A stretch of 64,000 nt of DNA from Acidovorax sp. SUPP3334 (GCF_030159055.1 NZ_BQXQ01000009.1:62001-126000); one strand, 5' to 3'; counted from the stretch's first letter, positions 1-9,447 are shown. Program-made: numbers and translations. Notes: generated from the sequence alone by a model not told the origin.

Positions 1-2
1 TG

Positions 3-752
3 CTGGCGGGCATCCGCGAAATCCTCGTTATCAGCACGCCGCAGGACACGCCGCGCTTCGAGCAGCTGCTGGGCGACGGGAGCCAGTGGGGCATTCAACT
101 GAGCTATGCCGTGCAGCCCAGTCCCGACGGGCTGGCCCAGGCGTTTCTGATCGGCGAGGCGTTCCTGGCCGGCAGCCCCAGCGCGCTGGTGCTGGGCGAC
201 AACATCTTCCATGGCCATGACTTCGAGGATCTGCTGCGCAGTGCCCTGCGGCGCGAGGAGGGCGCCAGCGTGTTCGCCTACCACGTGCAGGACCCCGAAC
301 GCTACGGCGTGGCCGAGTTCGATGCCCAGGGCAAGGTGCTCTCCATCGAAGAAAAGCCCAAGGCCCCGAAGTCCAGCTATGCGGTCACGGGGCTGTATTT
401 CTACGATGCGCAGGTGGTGGAACTCGCCAAGCGCCTGAAGCCGTCCGCACGGGGCGAACTCGAGATCACCGACCTGAACCGCCTGTACCTGGAGCAGGAC
501 GGGCTGCATGTCGAGATCATGGGGCGCGGCTATGCCTGGCTCGATACCGGCACGCATGAAAGCCTGCTGGAAGCCGGGCAGTTCATCGCCACGCTGGAGC
601 ACCGGCAGGGCCTGAAGATCGCCTGCCCCGAAGAAATCGCGTGGCGCAACGGATTCATCGACGATGCGCAACTGGCGCGGCTGGCGCAGCCACTGTCCAA
701 GAACGGCTACGGCCAGTACCTGCAGCGGTTGCTCAAGGAGCCCCGCGACTAG
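3..752 (+). CDS. rfbA: Glucose-1-phosphate thymidylyltransferase, 5' end outside window
   Basis: Makes dTDP-glucose from glucose-1-phosphate and dTTP, the first step of dTDP-L-rhamnose synthesis in the cytoplasm. The reading frame is open from base 3, so the N-terminal nucleotide-binding motif lies upstream of the window. The visible part has the family signatures [20 protein letters not shown] and LGDNIFHG, then [20 protein letters not shown] and the C-terminal [10 protein letters not shown]. Roughly 250 of the usual 290 residues are present. rfbC follows 88 bp downstream on the same strand, as is typical of rfb operons; rfbB and rfbD are not in the window. Confidence 0.95.
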   Translation: MAGIREILVISTPQDTPRFEQLLGDGSQWGIQLSYAVQPSPDGLAQAFLIGEAFLAGSPSALVLGDNIFHGHDFEDLLRSALRREEGASVFAYHVQDPERYGVAEFDAQGKVLSIEEKPKAPKSSYAVTGLYFYDAQVVELAKRLKPSARGELEITDLNRLYLEQDGLHVEIMGRGYAWLDTGTHESLLEAGQFIATLEHRQGLKIACPEEIAWRNGFIDDAQLARLAQPLSKNGYGQYLQRLLKEPRD

Positions 753-840
753 CGGCTCCTGCGGGCGCTGCGCTGTTCCGGCGCCGCGCCGTGCGGTTTT
801 CTTCCGATCTGTTTCCCCTTCTTTCGCTGTTGGCCCATCC

Positions 841-1386
841 ATGAACGTCACCCCTACCCGCATTCCCGACGTCGTCCTCATCGAGCCCAAGGTGTTCGGC
901 GATGCGCGCGGCTTCTTCTTCGAAAGTTTCAACCAGCGCGCGTTCGACGAAGCCACCGGAACGCGCCATGCGTTCGTGCAGGACAACCACAGCCGCAGCG
1001 CCCGTGGCGTGCTGCGCGGCCTGCATTACCAGCTCTTGCAGCCGCAGGGCAAGCTGGTGCGCGTGGTGCGCGGCACCGTGTTCGATGTGGCGGTGGATCT
1101 GCGCAAGAGCTCGCCCACGTTCGGCCAGTGGGTCGGCGAGGAATTGAGCGAGGACAACCAGCGCCAGCTGTGGGTGCCGCCCGGCTTCGGCCACGGCTTC
1201 GTGGTGCTCAGCGAGAGCGCGGACTTCCTCTACAAGACCACCGACTACTACGCGCCCGAGCATGAGCGCTGCATCGCCTGGAACGACCCGGCGCTGGCCA
1301 TCGACTGGCGTTTCGAGGGCGAGCCCAGCCTGTCCGCCAAGGACATGAAGGGCTTGCCGCTGGCGCAGGCCGACGTCTTCGCCTGA
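841..1386 (+). CDS. rfbC: dTDP-4-dehydrorhamnose 3,5-epimerase
   Basis: A 181-residue cupin-fold epimerase acting on dTDP-4-keto-6-deoxyglucose to give the L-rhamno precursor. Family marks are FFFESFNQRAF near residue 25, the catalytic histidine in RGLHYQ (H62), VAVDLR, WVPPGFGHGF and the tyrosine-bearing LYKTTDYY. Length matches the family. The ATG at 841 is chosen because it fits the usual N-terminus (MNVTPTRIPDVVLIEP); the longer frame upstream runs antisense-like through low-quality sequence. Last gene of the rhamnose operon visible here and convergent with the next gene. Confidence 0.96.
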   Translation: MNVTPTRIPDVVLIEPKVFGDARGFFFESFNQRAFDEATGTRHAFVQDNHSRSARGVLRGLHYQLLQPQGKLVRVVRGTVFDVAVDLRKSSPTFGQWVGEELSEDNQRQLWVPPGFGHGFVVLSESADFLYKTTDYYAPEHERCIAWNDPALAIDWRFEGEPSLSAKDMKGLPLAQADVFA

Positions 1387-1420
1387 GAAGGTGCGCCACC
1401 GTGCCGCCGGTGCCGCCGTG

Positions 1421-3310
1421 CTATGGCTTGGGCGCCTCCAGCGTCCGCTGCACGGCGCGGTAGAGGTGGTCCGAGCCGAACTTCGCGTTGTCGGGGTCGA
1501 ACGAAAAAATGTTGTGCCCCCGCGGCACCAGCGCACCGTTCCAGCGCGGCTCGGCGAAGAACGATAGAAAGTCGGCCCCGTGCCGGGCATGCGCATCGAA
1601 AACGCGCCGCAGCGATGGGCCATCCATGGCCTTCAAAGGATGGAACTCGGTGATGCCGTAGCGGCGGTGGCCGTTGCGGCCCAGCCAATCGAAATAGGAA
1701 TGCCCGTAGGTCGGCTCGCCATAAAGGCTCACGCCCAGGCGCATGCCGTCCAGCGGCTGCAGCGATGCCTGGATCGCAAACTTGTTTTCATCCCATCCCG
1801 GGTTCGTGAATGGGACGATCTGGTGCGTGTAGCGCGGCACGCCGGCCAGGCACGAGCGCGCTACTTCGCCGTCGAAATACCGGAGATAGTCCACCACCTG
1901 CTGCGCGCGGAACTCATGCCACAGCGGCACCAGCGGGTTGTAGTAGTACGACGATGCATCCCTGGGCGTGTCGATGTGGGCCTGTACGGCAGGACTGGCG
2001 GGCATGCTGGGGGGCAGGGCTGCCTGCGGCAGCCGCTGCGGCGTGCTTTGCTGCCGGTCCATGACGGCGATGTCGCGGCGGCCCAGATGGGCGAGGTGGC
2101 CGGGGCGGGTTTCCAGGAAGATATCCAACTGGTGCAGCCCGGGCGGTAGCTGGCGGAAGTCCAGGTCCATCCGCCAGCCGGTGTTGGCATCGCCGAACTC
2201 CGGCTTGGCGGCCAGCACATCCTGCCGGCCCAGCCGCACGGCCGTTTTGCCCACGAACTGGCCGTTGCGGTAGATGTGAATCCATGCAGGGCGCTCCGGG
2301 TCGGCGCCTTCCACATGGGCCCAGCCGGAGATCGGAAGGCTCCCCTGCGCGAAGGCGTCGATGTGCTCGGCGTAGCGGCGCAGGGGCTCGGTCCGGATGT
2401 CGCGGGAAGGCGGTTCGACCTCGGCAAACGTGGCGTAGTCGCCCCCGACTGCCCGGTTGAGCGCTTCGACGCTGCCGAACCGGCCCTGCACATACCGGCG
2501 GAAACCCTCCACCGACGCCGCGCTGTAATCAGTCACCCGATAGGGGCCATCGAAACCCATGCCCGCCTGGAAGTTGGGGAACAGGTGGTGCAGTTCCCCC
2601 AGCAGCGTGACGCCACGGATCTTGGCGCGGTCTTGCGCCGGGAGCTGGCAGGTCGCGTCCAGCACGGCCTGCATCGCCTGCGCACGCCGCTCGGTCAGCG
2701 TGTTGCGCGTGGTGGCGAAGGTCCAGTTGAACACCTTGGAGTCGTAATAGTCGTCCGTGCCCAGCGGGCCATCGCGCGTTTGGCCCATGTTGGCCGGGTC
2801 CGCGGCCAAGGTGGCTTCGATGGGGGCCTGCGCCGAAAAATGGGTGGAGAACAAATAGAGGATCACGGGCCTGGGCGTGTCGCGCACCGTGCGCACCAGG
2901 CGGCCGACCTTTTCATCGTCGATGCGCCAGGCGCCATCCGCGTCCTGCTGGAACAGGCGCAGCAGCGGCACTGGCAGGGTGTAGCCGAGGACCTCCTTCG
3001 AAGACGGCTGCGCGTGGGGCTGCAGGGTTTCGAGCGTGGATTCGATCAAGGCGGCTGCGGACCCTTGCGGCCCCTGGCAGCGCTCGGCCAGGTCGCGCAG
3101 CCCCGCCGGCAATGCTTCGGGCGCCAGCACGCAAGGTTCGATGACGCTGACCATCGGCGCCAAAAGCAAGGGAACGCCACCCGGTGGCTGAGAAGGTGCC
3201 GGCGCCTGCTGCTTCAAAAACGCCACGCCGCCTGCGCCGGCCAGAAACAGGCCGATGGCCGCCAGGGCCATGGATGTGTGCAGGAACGTGCGGCGGGGAG
3301 GTTTTTGCAT
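1421..3310 (-). CDS. Putative exported glycoside-hydrolase-like protein (paralogue of 60528-62372)
   Basis: 629 residues. The N-terminus has a basic twin-arginine-like stretch (PRRTFLHT) followed by a hydrophobic segment to about residue 32, so export or membrane anchoring is likely. The body resembles TIM-barrel glycosidases of the GH42 type: GELHHLFPNF with a conserved Glu, then a DYSAASVEGFRRY...FGSVEALNRAVGGDYATF block, and late YGITEFHPLK with a second conserved Glu. A beta-rich segment (about residues 325-425) interrupts the barrel-like halves. The same order is found in the paralogue near the other end of the window. Function unknown; activity on an exopolysaccharide is inferred from fold resemblance and proximity to rhamnose genes. 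Confidence 0.7.
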   Translation of the reverse strand: MQKPPRRTFLHTSMALAAIGLFLAGAGGVAFLKQQAPAPSQPPGGVPLLLAPMVSVIEPCVLAPEALPAGLRDLAERCQGPQGSAAALIESTLETLQPHAQPSSKEVLGYTLPVPLLRLFQQDADGAWRIDDEKVGRLVRTVRDTPRPVILYLFSTHFSAQAPIEATLAADPANMGQTRDGPLGTDDYYDSKVFNWTFATTRNTLTERRAQAMQAVLDATCQLPAQDRAKIRGVTLLGELHHLFPNFQAGMGFDGPYRVTDYSAASVEGFRRYVQGRFGSVEALNRAVGGDYATFAEVEPPSRDIRTEPLRRYAEHIDAFAQGSLPISGWAHVEGADPERPAWIHIYRNGQFVGKTAVRLGRQDVLAAKPEFGDANTGWRMDLDFRQLPPGLHQLDIFLETRPGHLAHLGRRDIAVMDRQQSTPQRLPQAALPPSMPASPAVQAHIDTPRDASSYYYNPLVPLWHEFRAQQVVDYLRYFDGEVARSCLAGVPRYTHQIVPFTNPGWDENKFAIQASLQPLDGMRLGVSLYGEPTYGHSYFDWLGRNGHRRYGITEFHPLKAMDGPSLRRVFDAHARHGADFLSFFAEPRWNGALVPRGHNIFSFDPDNAKFGSDHLYRAVQRTLEAPKP

Positions 3311-3539
3311 GGGCGGGAAGCAGCGGTCGCTGGAAAATCAAAAAGCCGGCCCGACTGTAAGCGAATGCCCTGCTTTGCACGGGCCGTGCCAGGGTCGTGC
3401 CTTGGGGCACGCACAAATGCATGCCTTTTCGCGCAGCGGGCGCAAGGGCCGCCGCGGCTACACTTGGAGCCCGCCGCGCGCACGTCCGGGCCCGTAAATC
3501 GCAACGCAGCGCCGCTCCCCGCGAGCTTTCTACACCTCC

Positions 3540-5282
3540 ATGACGACGAACACCCTTCCCGACCGCATAGAACCGCTGGCAGACACTCCGCCAGCGCCTC
3601 GCCCTCCGTTGGGAGAGCTGCTCGTTCAATCGGGCAAGTTGAGCGCCCGCGACCTGGACCGTGCGCTCTCCGCCCAGCAAGAGATGGGCGGCCTGCTGGG
3701 CCGTGTGCTGGTGCGCCTGGGGCTGGTGTCGGAGCTGGACGTGATCCAGGCGCTGTCGCGCCAGTTGGGCATCCCCATCGTGCCGGCGGCCGAGTTTCCA
3801 GAACTCATGCCCGAGGTGGAAGGGTTGCTGCCCGAATTCCTGCACGCCAACAGCGTGTATCCGCTGCAAGTCAGCGAAGGCCGTCTGCACGTGGCCATGG
3901 CGGTTCCACAGGATCCTTTCGTCGTCAAGGCGCTGCATCTGGCGACCGGGCACGTGGTCGTTCCCCACCTGGCCCTGGACAGCGACATCGAAAAGGCATT
4001 GTCCCAGCCGGTGGTGGAGCAGGGCGAGGAGGGCGGCGAGTCCGACGATGGTTTCGGCGACGGCTCCGATGGCGGCGACTTCGTAGAGCATCTGAAAGAC
4101 CTGGCCAGCGAAGCGCCCGTCATCCGCCTGGTGAACGTCATCATCGGCCGCGTCATCGATCTGCGCGCTTCGGACATCCATCTGGAGCCGTTCGACGACG
4201 GCCTGCATGTGCGCTACCGGGTGGACGGCGTGATCCACGCGGGCGAGCTGGTGCCCCCGCGCCTGAGCGCTGCCGTGAATTCGCGCGTCAAGCTGCTGGC
4301 CCACCTGGACATCGCCGAGCGCCGCCTGCCTCAGGACGGCCGCATCAAGACGCGCGTGAAGGGCCGGGAGCTCGATCTGCGCGTGTCCACCGTTCCCACC
4401 GTGCACGGCGAAAGCGTCGTGATGCGGGTGCTGGACCGGGCGAGCGTGCGGCTGCAGCTGGAAACCATGGGTTTCGAAAAGGACACGCTGGAGCGGTTCA
4501 ACGGCCTGCTGGCGCGCCCCCACGGCATCCTGCTGGTCACCGGCCCGACGGGCTCGGGCAAGACCACCACGCTGTATGCGGCCCTGTCCAAGATCGATGC
4601 CGGCTCCAACAAGATCATCACCGTGGAAGACCCGGTCGAATACCAACTGGAAGGCATCAACCAGATCCAGGTGCACCCCCAGATCAACCTGACCTTCGCC
4701 AACGCGCTGCGCTCCATCCTGCGGCAGGATCCCGACATCATCATGATCGGCGAAATGCGCGACGGAGAAACGGCGCAGATCGCGGTGCAGTCAGCGCTCA
4801 CGGGCCACTTGGTGCTCTCCACGCTGCACACGAACACGGCGGCAGGCGCGGTGATCCGGATGAAGGACATGGGCGTCGAGGGCTACCTGATCACTTCCGC
4901 CGTCAACGGCGTGCTGGCGCAGCGGCTGGTGCGAACGCTGTGCAGCCACTGCAAAGAACCCTACGACCCCGGCGAAGAACTGCGCCAGAGCACCGGGCTG
5001 TCGCGCTTCAGCGGCGTGGGGCAGGCGATCTACCGGGCGGTAGGGTGCGATCAGTGCCGCGGTTCCGGCTACCGGGGCCGGACCGGCATCCATGAGCTCT
5101 TCGTGCTGGATGAGCCCATGCGCCGCGCCATCATCGAAGGCCGCGACGCCAATGCGCTCAATGCGCTGGCGGCGGAAGGCGGCATGCTCAATCTCTACGA
5201 AGACGGACTGCGCAAGGTGGCCGCCGGCGTGACGACCATCGACGAGCTCGCCCGCGTCACCCAGGACCAAGCCGATGCCTGA
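3540..5282 (+). CDS. gspE: Type II secretion ATPase GspE
   Basis: 580-residue cytoplasmic hexameric ATPase that drives pseudopilus assembly. An N-terminal MshEN/GspE-N domain (about 20-160) is followed by the ATPase core: Walker A GPTGSGKT at 335-342, Walker B-like IIMIGEMRD near 399-407, and a zinc-binding tetracysteine (C468, C471, C503, C506). First gene of an eleven-gene operon; it overlaps gspF by 8 bp. The ATG at 3540 lacks an obvious Shine-Dalgarno, but upstream codons do not look coding. The 229-bp gap before it separates it from a divergent gene and should hold the operon promoter; I see no strong consensus there. Confidence 0.97.
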   Translation: MTTNTLPDRIEPLADTPPAPRPPLGELLVQSGKLSARDLDRALSAQQEMGGLLGRVLVRLGLVSELDVIQALSRQLGIPIVPAAEFPELMPEVEGLLPEFLHANSVYPLQVSEGRLHVAMAVPQDPFVVKALHLATGHVVVPHLALDSDIEKALSQPVVEQGEEGGESDDGFGDGSDGGDFVEHLKDLASEAPVIRLVNVIIGRVIDLRASDIHLEPFDDGLHVRYRVDGVIHAGELVPPRLSAAVNSRVKLLAHLDIAERRLPQDGRIKTRVKGRELDLRVSTVPTVHGESVVMRVLDRASVRLQLETMGFEKDTLERFNGLLARPHGILLVTGPTGSGKTTTLYAALSKIDAGSNKIITVEDPVEYQLEGINQIQVHPQINLTFANALRSILRQDPDIIMIGEMRDGETAQIAVQSALTGHLVLSTLHTNTAAGAVIRMKDMGVEGYLITSAVNGVLAQRLVRTLCSHCKEPYDPGEELRQSTGLSRFSGVGQAIYRAVGCDQCRGSGYRGRTGIHELFVLDEPMRRAIIEGRDANALNALAAEGGMLNLYEDGLRKVAAGVTTIDELARVTQDQADA

Positions 5283-6546
5283 TTACGTCTGGCGTGCCGC
5301 TGCCGCCTCCGGCAAAGTGGTCGAGGGCCGGCTCAGCGCCGTCACCGAAGCCCAGGCCCTCAAGCAATTGCGTTCGCAGGGGCTCACGCCCCTGAGCATC
5401 GGCGATTCGGCCACCTCGGCCGTTGCCGGTGCGAGCAGCGCCATGGGCGCCGCCTCGGCCAACGAGGCAATCGGTGCAGCCACCGTGCCCAAGGGGCGTG
5501 CGGGCAAGGGGCCGGTGAAGTCGGCGGATGTGCTGGCGCTCACGTCGGAGCTGTCCATCATGCTGCGCGCCGGCCTGGCGCTGGACAACGCACTGCGCGT
5601 GCTCATCGACATGAGCTACAAGCCCAGCATGGCCACGCTGCTGCAGGGCATTCTGGACGCCGTCAAGGGCGGCACGCCGCTCAGCCGCGCGCTGGCCCAG
5701 CACCGCGATCTGTTCGGAGATTTCTACATCAACATGATCCGCTCGGGCGAGGCCAGCGGCCAGATGTCGTCGGTGCTGGAGCGGCTCGTGGAGCACATGG
5801 AGCGCCAGCGCGCCCTGCGCGACAGCGTCATCTCCGCCACCATCTATCCAGCGATCCTTTTGGGCGTGGCCGTGCTGTCGCTCATCGCCATGCTGGGGTT
5901 CGTGGTGCCGCAGTTCGAAAAGCTTTTCACCGACATGGGCGATGCGCTGCCCATGCCCACCCAGATCGTCATGGCGCTGGGCCACGCTTTCACGCGCTAT
6001 GGGCTGTTCATCGGCATCGTGGCGCTGGGGCTGGGTCTCATGGTGCGCCGCTGGGTGGCCTCGCCAGCAGGCCGGCAGTGGTGGCAGGCGCGACTGCTGA
6101 AGCTACCGCTCATGGGGCGCCTGGCGCTCAAGTACCAGCTCACGCTGTTCTCGCGCTCGTTGGGCACCTTGCTCGGCAATGGGGTTCCCATGCTGACGGC
6201 CTTGCACATCGCGACCGAAACCGTGAGCAACACCGTGTTGCAGCAGGCGCTTTCCCGCGTTGCCCCCATCGTGAAGGAAGGGGGCAAGGTCGTCCAGGCC
6301 ATTTCCGCCACGGGCATTTTCGAACCACTGGCGATCAACCTGATCCGCGTGGGCGAGGAAACCGGCCGCATCGGCCAGATGATGATCGAGCTCTCCAATA
6401 TATTGAACCGCGAAGTGGAAACCGGTATCAAACGCCTTCTCACTCTGGTGGAGCCTGTGCTCATTCTGGTGCTGGGTATCTTGATCGCCGCCATCATTGT
6501 TTCCATCCTCCTCGGGATCCTGTCCATCAATGACCTCGCCGTATAA
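5275..6546 (+). CDS. gspF: Type II secretion inner-membrane platform protein GspF
   Basis: 423 residues, polytopic platform protein that couples GspE to the pseudopilins. N-terminal YVWRAAAASGKVVEGRL motif is typical. Two repeated GspF domains follow (about 90-215 and 295-415) with membrane segments near residues 190-215, 240-262 and 388-415. Slightly long for the family because of an Ala-rich stretch at about 45-75. The start overlaps the gspE stop by 8 bp, which implies translational coupling. Confidence 0.96.
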   Translation: MPDYVWRAAAASGKVVEGRLSAVTEAQALKQLRSQGLTPLSIGDSATSAVAGASSAMGAASANEAIGAATVPKGRAGKGPVKSADVLALTSELSIMLRAGLALDNALRVLIDMSYKPSMATLLQGILDAVKGGTPLSRALAQHRDLFGDFYINMIRSGEASGQMSSVLERLVEHMERQRALRDSVISATIYPAILLGVAVLSLIAMLGFVVPQFEKLFTDMGDALPMPTQIVMALGHAFTRYGLFIGIVALGLGLMVRRWVASPAGRQWWQARLLKLPLMGRLALKYQLTLFSRSLGTLLGNGVPMLTALHIATETVSNTVLQQALSRVAPIVKEGGKVVQAISATGIFEPLAINLIRVGEETGRIGQMMIELSNILNREVETGIKRLLTLVEPVLILVLGILIAAIIVSILLGILSINDLAV

Positions 6547-6547
6547 T
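6542..6547 (+). promoter_or_regulatory. Possible internal -10 element before gspG
   Basis: A perfect TATAAT lies across the gspF stop codon, about 28 bp upstream of the gspG start. No good -35 hexamer is visible at 16-18 bp, so it would be a weak or activator-dependent promoter if real. An extra promoter would make sense because GspG is the major pseudopilin. Confidence 0.25.
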
Positions 6548-6574
6548 TTTTGTTTGTCCAAGGATTCTCTTTCC

Positions 6575-7030
6575 ATGGCGCATTCCCGTGCTGGCCGCTC
6601 CTGTGGCACCCCTCTGCAACGCAAATCCGCTCGCGGCTTCACGCTGATCGAACTGCTGGTCGTTCTGGCCATCCTGACGTTGCTCGCTGGCTTGGTCGGG
6701 CCCCGTGTGTTGAACCAGTTGGGCGGCGCCAAGGCCAAAACCGCGGGCGTACAGATCGCCGATCTGGACAAGTCGCTCGAATTGTTCAAGCTCGATGTGG
6801 GCCGCTATCCATCGACCGAAGAAGGCCTGGAAGCGCTGGTCAAGCGCCCGGGCTCGGTGAATGGCTGGACAGGTCCTTACCTCAAGGGCGGCGTGCCTTC
6901 GGACCCATGGGGCCATCCTTACCGCTACGCAAATCCCGGTCCGAACGGCGGCATCGAGATCCTTTCGCTCGGTTCCGACGGCGCGCCCGGCGGCGAAGGC
7001 GAAGCGGCCGACATCCGCAACACCCCCTGA
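6575..7030 (+). CDS. gspG: Major pseudopilin GspG
   Basis: 151 residues. Class III signal peptide with prepilin peptidase site after G21 (SARG|FTLIELL, Glu+5 at E26), then the hydrophobic helix and the pseudopilin C-domain with the calcium-site region (YPSTEEGLEAL, DPWGHPYRY, SLGSDGAPGGEGEAADI). The main building block of the T2SS pseudopilus. The ATG at 6575 is chosen over upstream in-frame starts because it gives a normal leader and does not overlap gspF; an AAGGA lies 10 bp upstream. Confidence 0.96.
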   Translation: MAHSRAGRSCGTPLQRKSARGFTLIELLVVLAILTLLAGLVGPRVLNQLGGAKAKTAGVQIADLDKSLELFKLDVGRYPSTEEGLEALVKRPGSVNGWTGPYLKGGVPSDPWGHPYRYANPGPNGGIEILSLGSDGAPGGEGEAADIRNTP

Positions 7031-7056
7031 CCATCTTCATCCCCTGCCGTTCTGCC

Positions 7057-7503
7057 ATGCGGCGCGAGCGCGGCTTTACGCTGGTCGAATTGCTGGTCGT
7101 GTTCGCCATTCTGGCGCTCGTGATCGGCTTGGCACCGCTGGCTTTCGAACGGCTGCGCGATTCCGCCCAGTACCGTGACACGGTCCGCACGATGCTGAGC
7201 CAGATGCGCGCAGCCCGTTTCACCGCAATGGCGGAGGGGCGTGAGGTCCGTTTCTCCGTGGATCTGAAAAACCGCATGTACGGCAACGACTCGGCGTTGA
7301 AGCCGCTGCCCGAGCCCTTGCAGTTGCGCGCCATCGTCGCGGGTACGGAGTTGAACGGGCAAAGCCAGGCGGCCATCCGCTTCCTGCCCGGCGGAGGCGC
7401 GACAGGGGGCAGCATCGAAATTTTGCGAGCCCCTGGAGTGGGGACCCGCCTGCGGGTGGACTGGCTGTCCGGGCGCGTGACCCAAGAGGCACTCACTCAA
7501 TGA
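7057..7503 (+). CDS. gspH: Minor pseudopilin GspH
   Basis: 148 residues. Very short leader cut after G6 (RRERG|FTLVELLVV, Glu+5 at E11), then a hydrophobic helix and a beta-rich GspH/FimT domain. GspH joins the pseudopilus tip or shaft as a minor pseudopilin. The ATG at 7057 gives the minimal leader; upstream in-frame codons overlap gspG. The stop overlaps the gspI start by 4 bp. Confidence 0.92.
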   Translation: MRRERGFTLVELLVVFAILALVIGLAPLAFERLRDSAQYRDTVRTMLSQMRAARFTAMAEGREVRFSVDLKNRMYGNDSALKPLPEPLQLRAIVAGTELNGQSQAAIRFLPGGGATGGSIEILRAPGVGTRLRVDWLSGRVTQEALTQ

Positions 7504-7910
7504 TGCAGCGCAGGCACCGTCACCAGCGAGGGCTGACCTTGCTGGAATTGCTGGTGGCTTTTGCCATCATGGCGTTATCGCTCGGCATGCTCTACCGCGC
7601 CATGGGAAGCAGTGCCCGCAGCGTTGGGGATGTGGATCGCTACCAGCGCGCGGTGGTCCTGGCCGAATCGTTACTGTCCTTGCGGGACGCGATTCCGGAG
7701 CAAGGGTTGAACCAATCCGGGGAGTCTGCCGGCTACCAATGGCGGTTGAGCACCGCGCCCTATGCCACGGAATTTAACGGCCCGGCCATCCCGCCTTTGC
7801 ATGAAGTGAACATCGTCATCTCCTGGTCGGATGGCGTACGCCTGCGCAATTTCGAATTGAGCACTTTGCGACCGCAACGCAAGCCGCCGGAACCGGGGCG
7901 TGGGCGATGA
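7500..7910 (+). CDS. gspI: Minor pseudopilin GspI
   Basis: 136 residues. Prepilin leader cut after G11 (RHQRG|LTLLELLVAFAIMALSL, Glu+5 at E16). The C-domain is short and beta-rich, as in GspI of the tip complex with GspJ and GspK. ATGA overlap with gspH; overlap with gspJ of 4 bp. A second ATG immediately follows the first. Confidence 0.92.
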   Translation: MMQRRHRHQRGLTLLELLVAFAIMALSLGMLYRAMGSSARSVGDVDRYQRAVVLAESLLSLRDAIPEQGLNQSGESAGYQWRLSTAPYATEFNGPAIPPLHEVNIVISWSDGVRLRNFELSTLRPQRKPPEPGRGR

Positions 7911-8584
7911 TGAGGGTTCGAGTCACGAGGGTCTTTCACCAGCGCGGCTTTACGCTGGTCGAACTGCTAGTGGTCATCACTTTGTTGTCTCTGGTGATGC
8001 TTGCGCTGGGGTCGGCTTTGCGTACGACGGCGCAGACGGAGGAGCGGGTGGACCGCCGTTTATTGAATACTGACGAACTGCGGGTGGCCAGCGGTTTTCT
8101 CCGTTCGGTATTGGGACGGGTGTCGCTGCAAAAGCGGGCGGGCGTTAATTCGATAGACGAGAGCCCTTATTTCTTTGTCGGCTTGCCCGAAGAGATGGCG
8201 TGGGTGGGAGTGATGCCAGCGCGCTATGGAGTGGGCGGGCGTTATCACTTCCGTTTGAGCGTAATGAGCCGGGGATCAGGTTCTGCGCTAGTACTTCGAT
8301 ATCTGCCTTGGATTGATGGCGGAGGTGCACCCGATTGGGAGCAGGCGGCCAGCTACGTGCTGGTAGAAGGCGTCACCGGATTTTCTCTGAGTTACGAAAA
8401 TGCCAACGAAGAGCCACCAGTTTGGGGGGCTCCCTGGACGTTGATTGATCGGCTGCCCCAACGTGTCTCTATTGCCATCCGCGCTACTTCTGGCATGTGG
8501 CCGGATATCGTCGTCCCTATGCGCGTGCTGCCGGCCAGCGATCCTGCAAGTGACGGCGCCACTTTCGGCGGGAGCCGGGGATGA
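7907..8584 (+). CDS. gspJ: Minor pseudopilin GspJ
   Basis: 225 residues. Prepilin leader cut after G14 (VFHQRG|FTLVELLVVITLLSLVML, Glu+5 at E19), then a larger globular domain as expected for GspJ of the tip complex. Codons in this and the next gene are less GC-rich than in gspE/F. Overlaps both neighbours by 4 bp. Confidence 0.92.
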   Translation: MMRVRVTRVFHQRGFTLVELLVVITLLSLVMLALGSALRTTAQTEERVDRRLLNTDELRVASGFLRSVLGRVSLQKRAGVNSIDESPYFFVGLPEEMAWVGVMPARYGVGGRYHFRLSVMSRGSGSALVLRYLPWIDGGGAPDWEQAASYVLVEGVTGFSLSYENANEEPPVWGAPWTLIDRLPQRVSIAIRATSGMWPDIVVPMRVLPASDPASDGATFGGSRG

Positions 8585-9447
8585 TTGAGTGCCGGCACGG
8601 TAAGCGGCGTAACAAGAAACAGTCAGGCATGGCACTCATTGCCGTGCTTTGGATGGTCGCTGCGCTGACCATCATCGTGTCCGGGCTGACCCGATCCATT
8701 CGCGAAGAAGCTCGCATGATGACGCTATCGCGCCAAAACGTGCAGGCACAGGCTTTGGGTGATGCCGCGATCCAGTTGGCGCTGCAAGCGCTGATGGCCA
8801 GCAATACTCCGATCGGTCGCACAAAGCAGGCGCAGATCACCTATCACGGTGTGAATATGCAGGTTCAGGCGATGCCTTTGAATGGTCTCATCGACATCAA
8901 CGGAGCCCCTGTTGCTTTGCTGGCGAAGCTCTTTTCAGTCGCGGGAGACCTGCCGCAAGACGCGGCTCAAATGCTTGCGCAAGCGACCGTGGAGATGCGG
9001 GAGCGCCGCGATCCGCGAGGCTTTCCGCAACGGTTTGAATCGGAAGAAGACCTGCTCAAAGTGCCGGGAGTGGACTACACCCTCTATGCTAGACTTTCCC
9101 CGCTTATCACTGCAGATCTCCGAGGGCGTGGCTTGGTCAATCCGATGGCCGCACCCGCAGATGTGTTGACAGTCCTCGCCGGAGGGAATGCTGCCGCTGC
9201 CATGCGTATCGTGGCCGACCGGGATGCCGGAGCGGAAGGCATCGATACCACTGTTTTGGATGCTGCTTTTTTAGATAACTCAACGATTCGGCGGCTTCGG
9301 GTCCAGGCACGGGTTCCAATGCCGGACGGTGTTTGGTTGCGCGTGTCGCGCAGCGTCGATTTCAACGCTCGGAGCAAGGACGGCGTGCCATGGCATACCT
9401 TCCGTACCAGTTCAAGCGTTGAGCCCGTGATACGTAAAAATTCCTGA
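8581..9447 (+). CDS. gspK: Pseudopilus tip protein GspK
   Basis: 288 residues. Leader ends at G16 followed by MALIAVLWMVAALTIIVSGL; it lacks the Glu at +5, a known hallmark of GspK, which sits at the very tip. The rest matches the SAM-like helical region (LIDINGAPVALLAKL, FESEEDLLKVPGV, LVNPMAAPADVLTVLAGG). Start overlaps gspJ by 4 bp; gspL begins 6 bp after the stop. Confidence 0.94.
   Translation: MIECRHGKRRNKKQSGMALIAVLWMVAALTIIVSGLTRSIREEARMMTLSRQNVQAQALGDAAIQLALQALMASNTPIGRTKQAQITYHGVNMQVQAMPLNGLIDINGAPVALLAKLFSVAGDLPQDAAQMLAQATVEMRERRDPRGFPQRFESEEDLLKVPGVDYTLYARLSPLITADLRGRGLVNPMAAPADVLTVLAGGNAAAAMRIVADRDAGAEGIDTTVLDAAFLDNSTIRRLRVQARVPMPDGVWLRVSRSVDFNARSKDGVPWHTFRTSSSVEPVIRKNS

Noticed and set aside
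3459-3464. TACACT as the -10 of the T2SS promoter
   Set aside because: No acceptable -35 at normal spacing; the match alone is too common to report as a promoter.
2276-5095. A very long open frame on the plus strand (939 codons) across the glycosidase-like gene and gspE
   Set aside because: It is antisense to one well-supported gene and out of frame in another; its product is Arg/Gly/Ala-rich, as expected from high-GC shadow frames.
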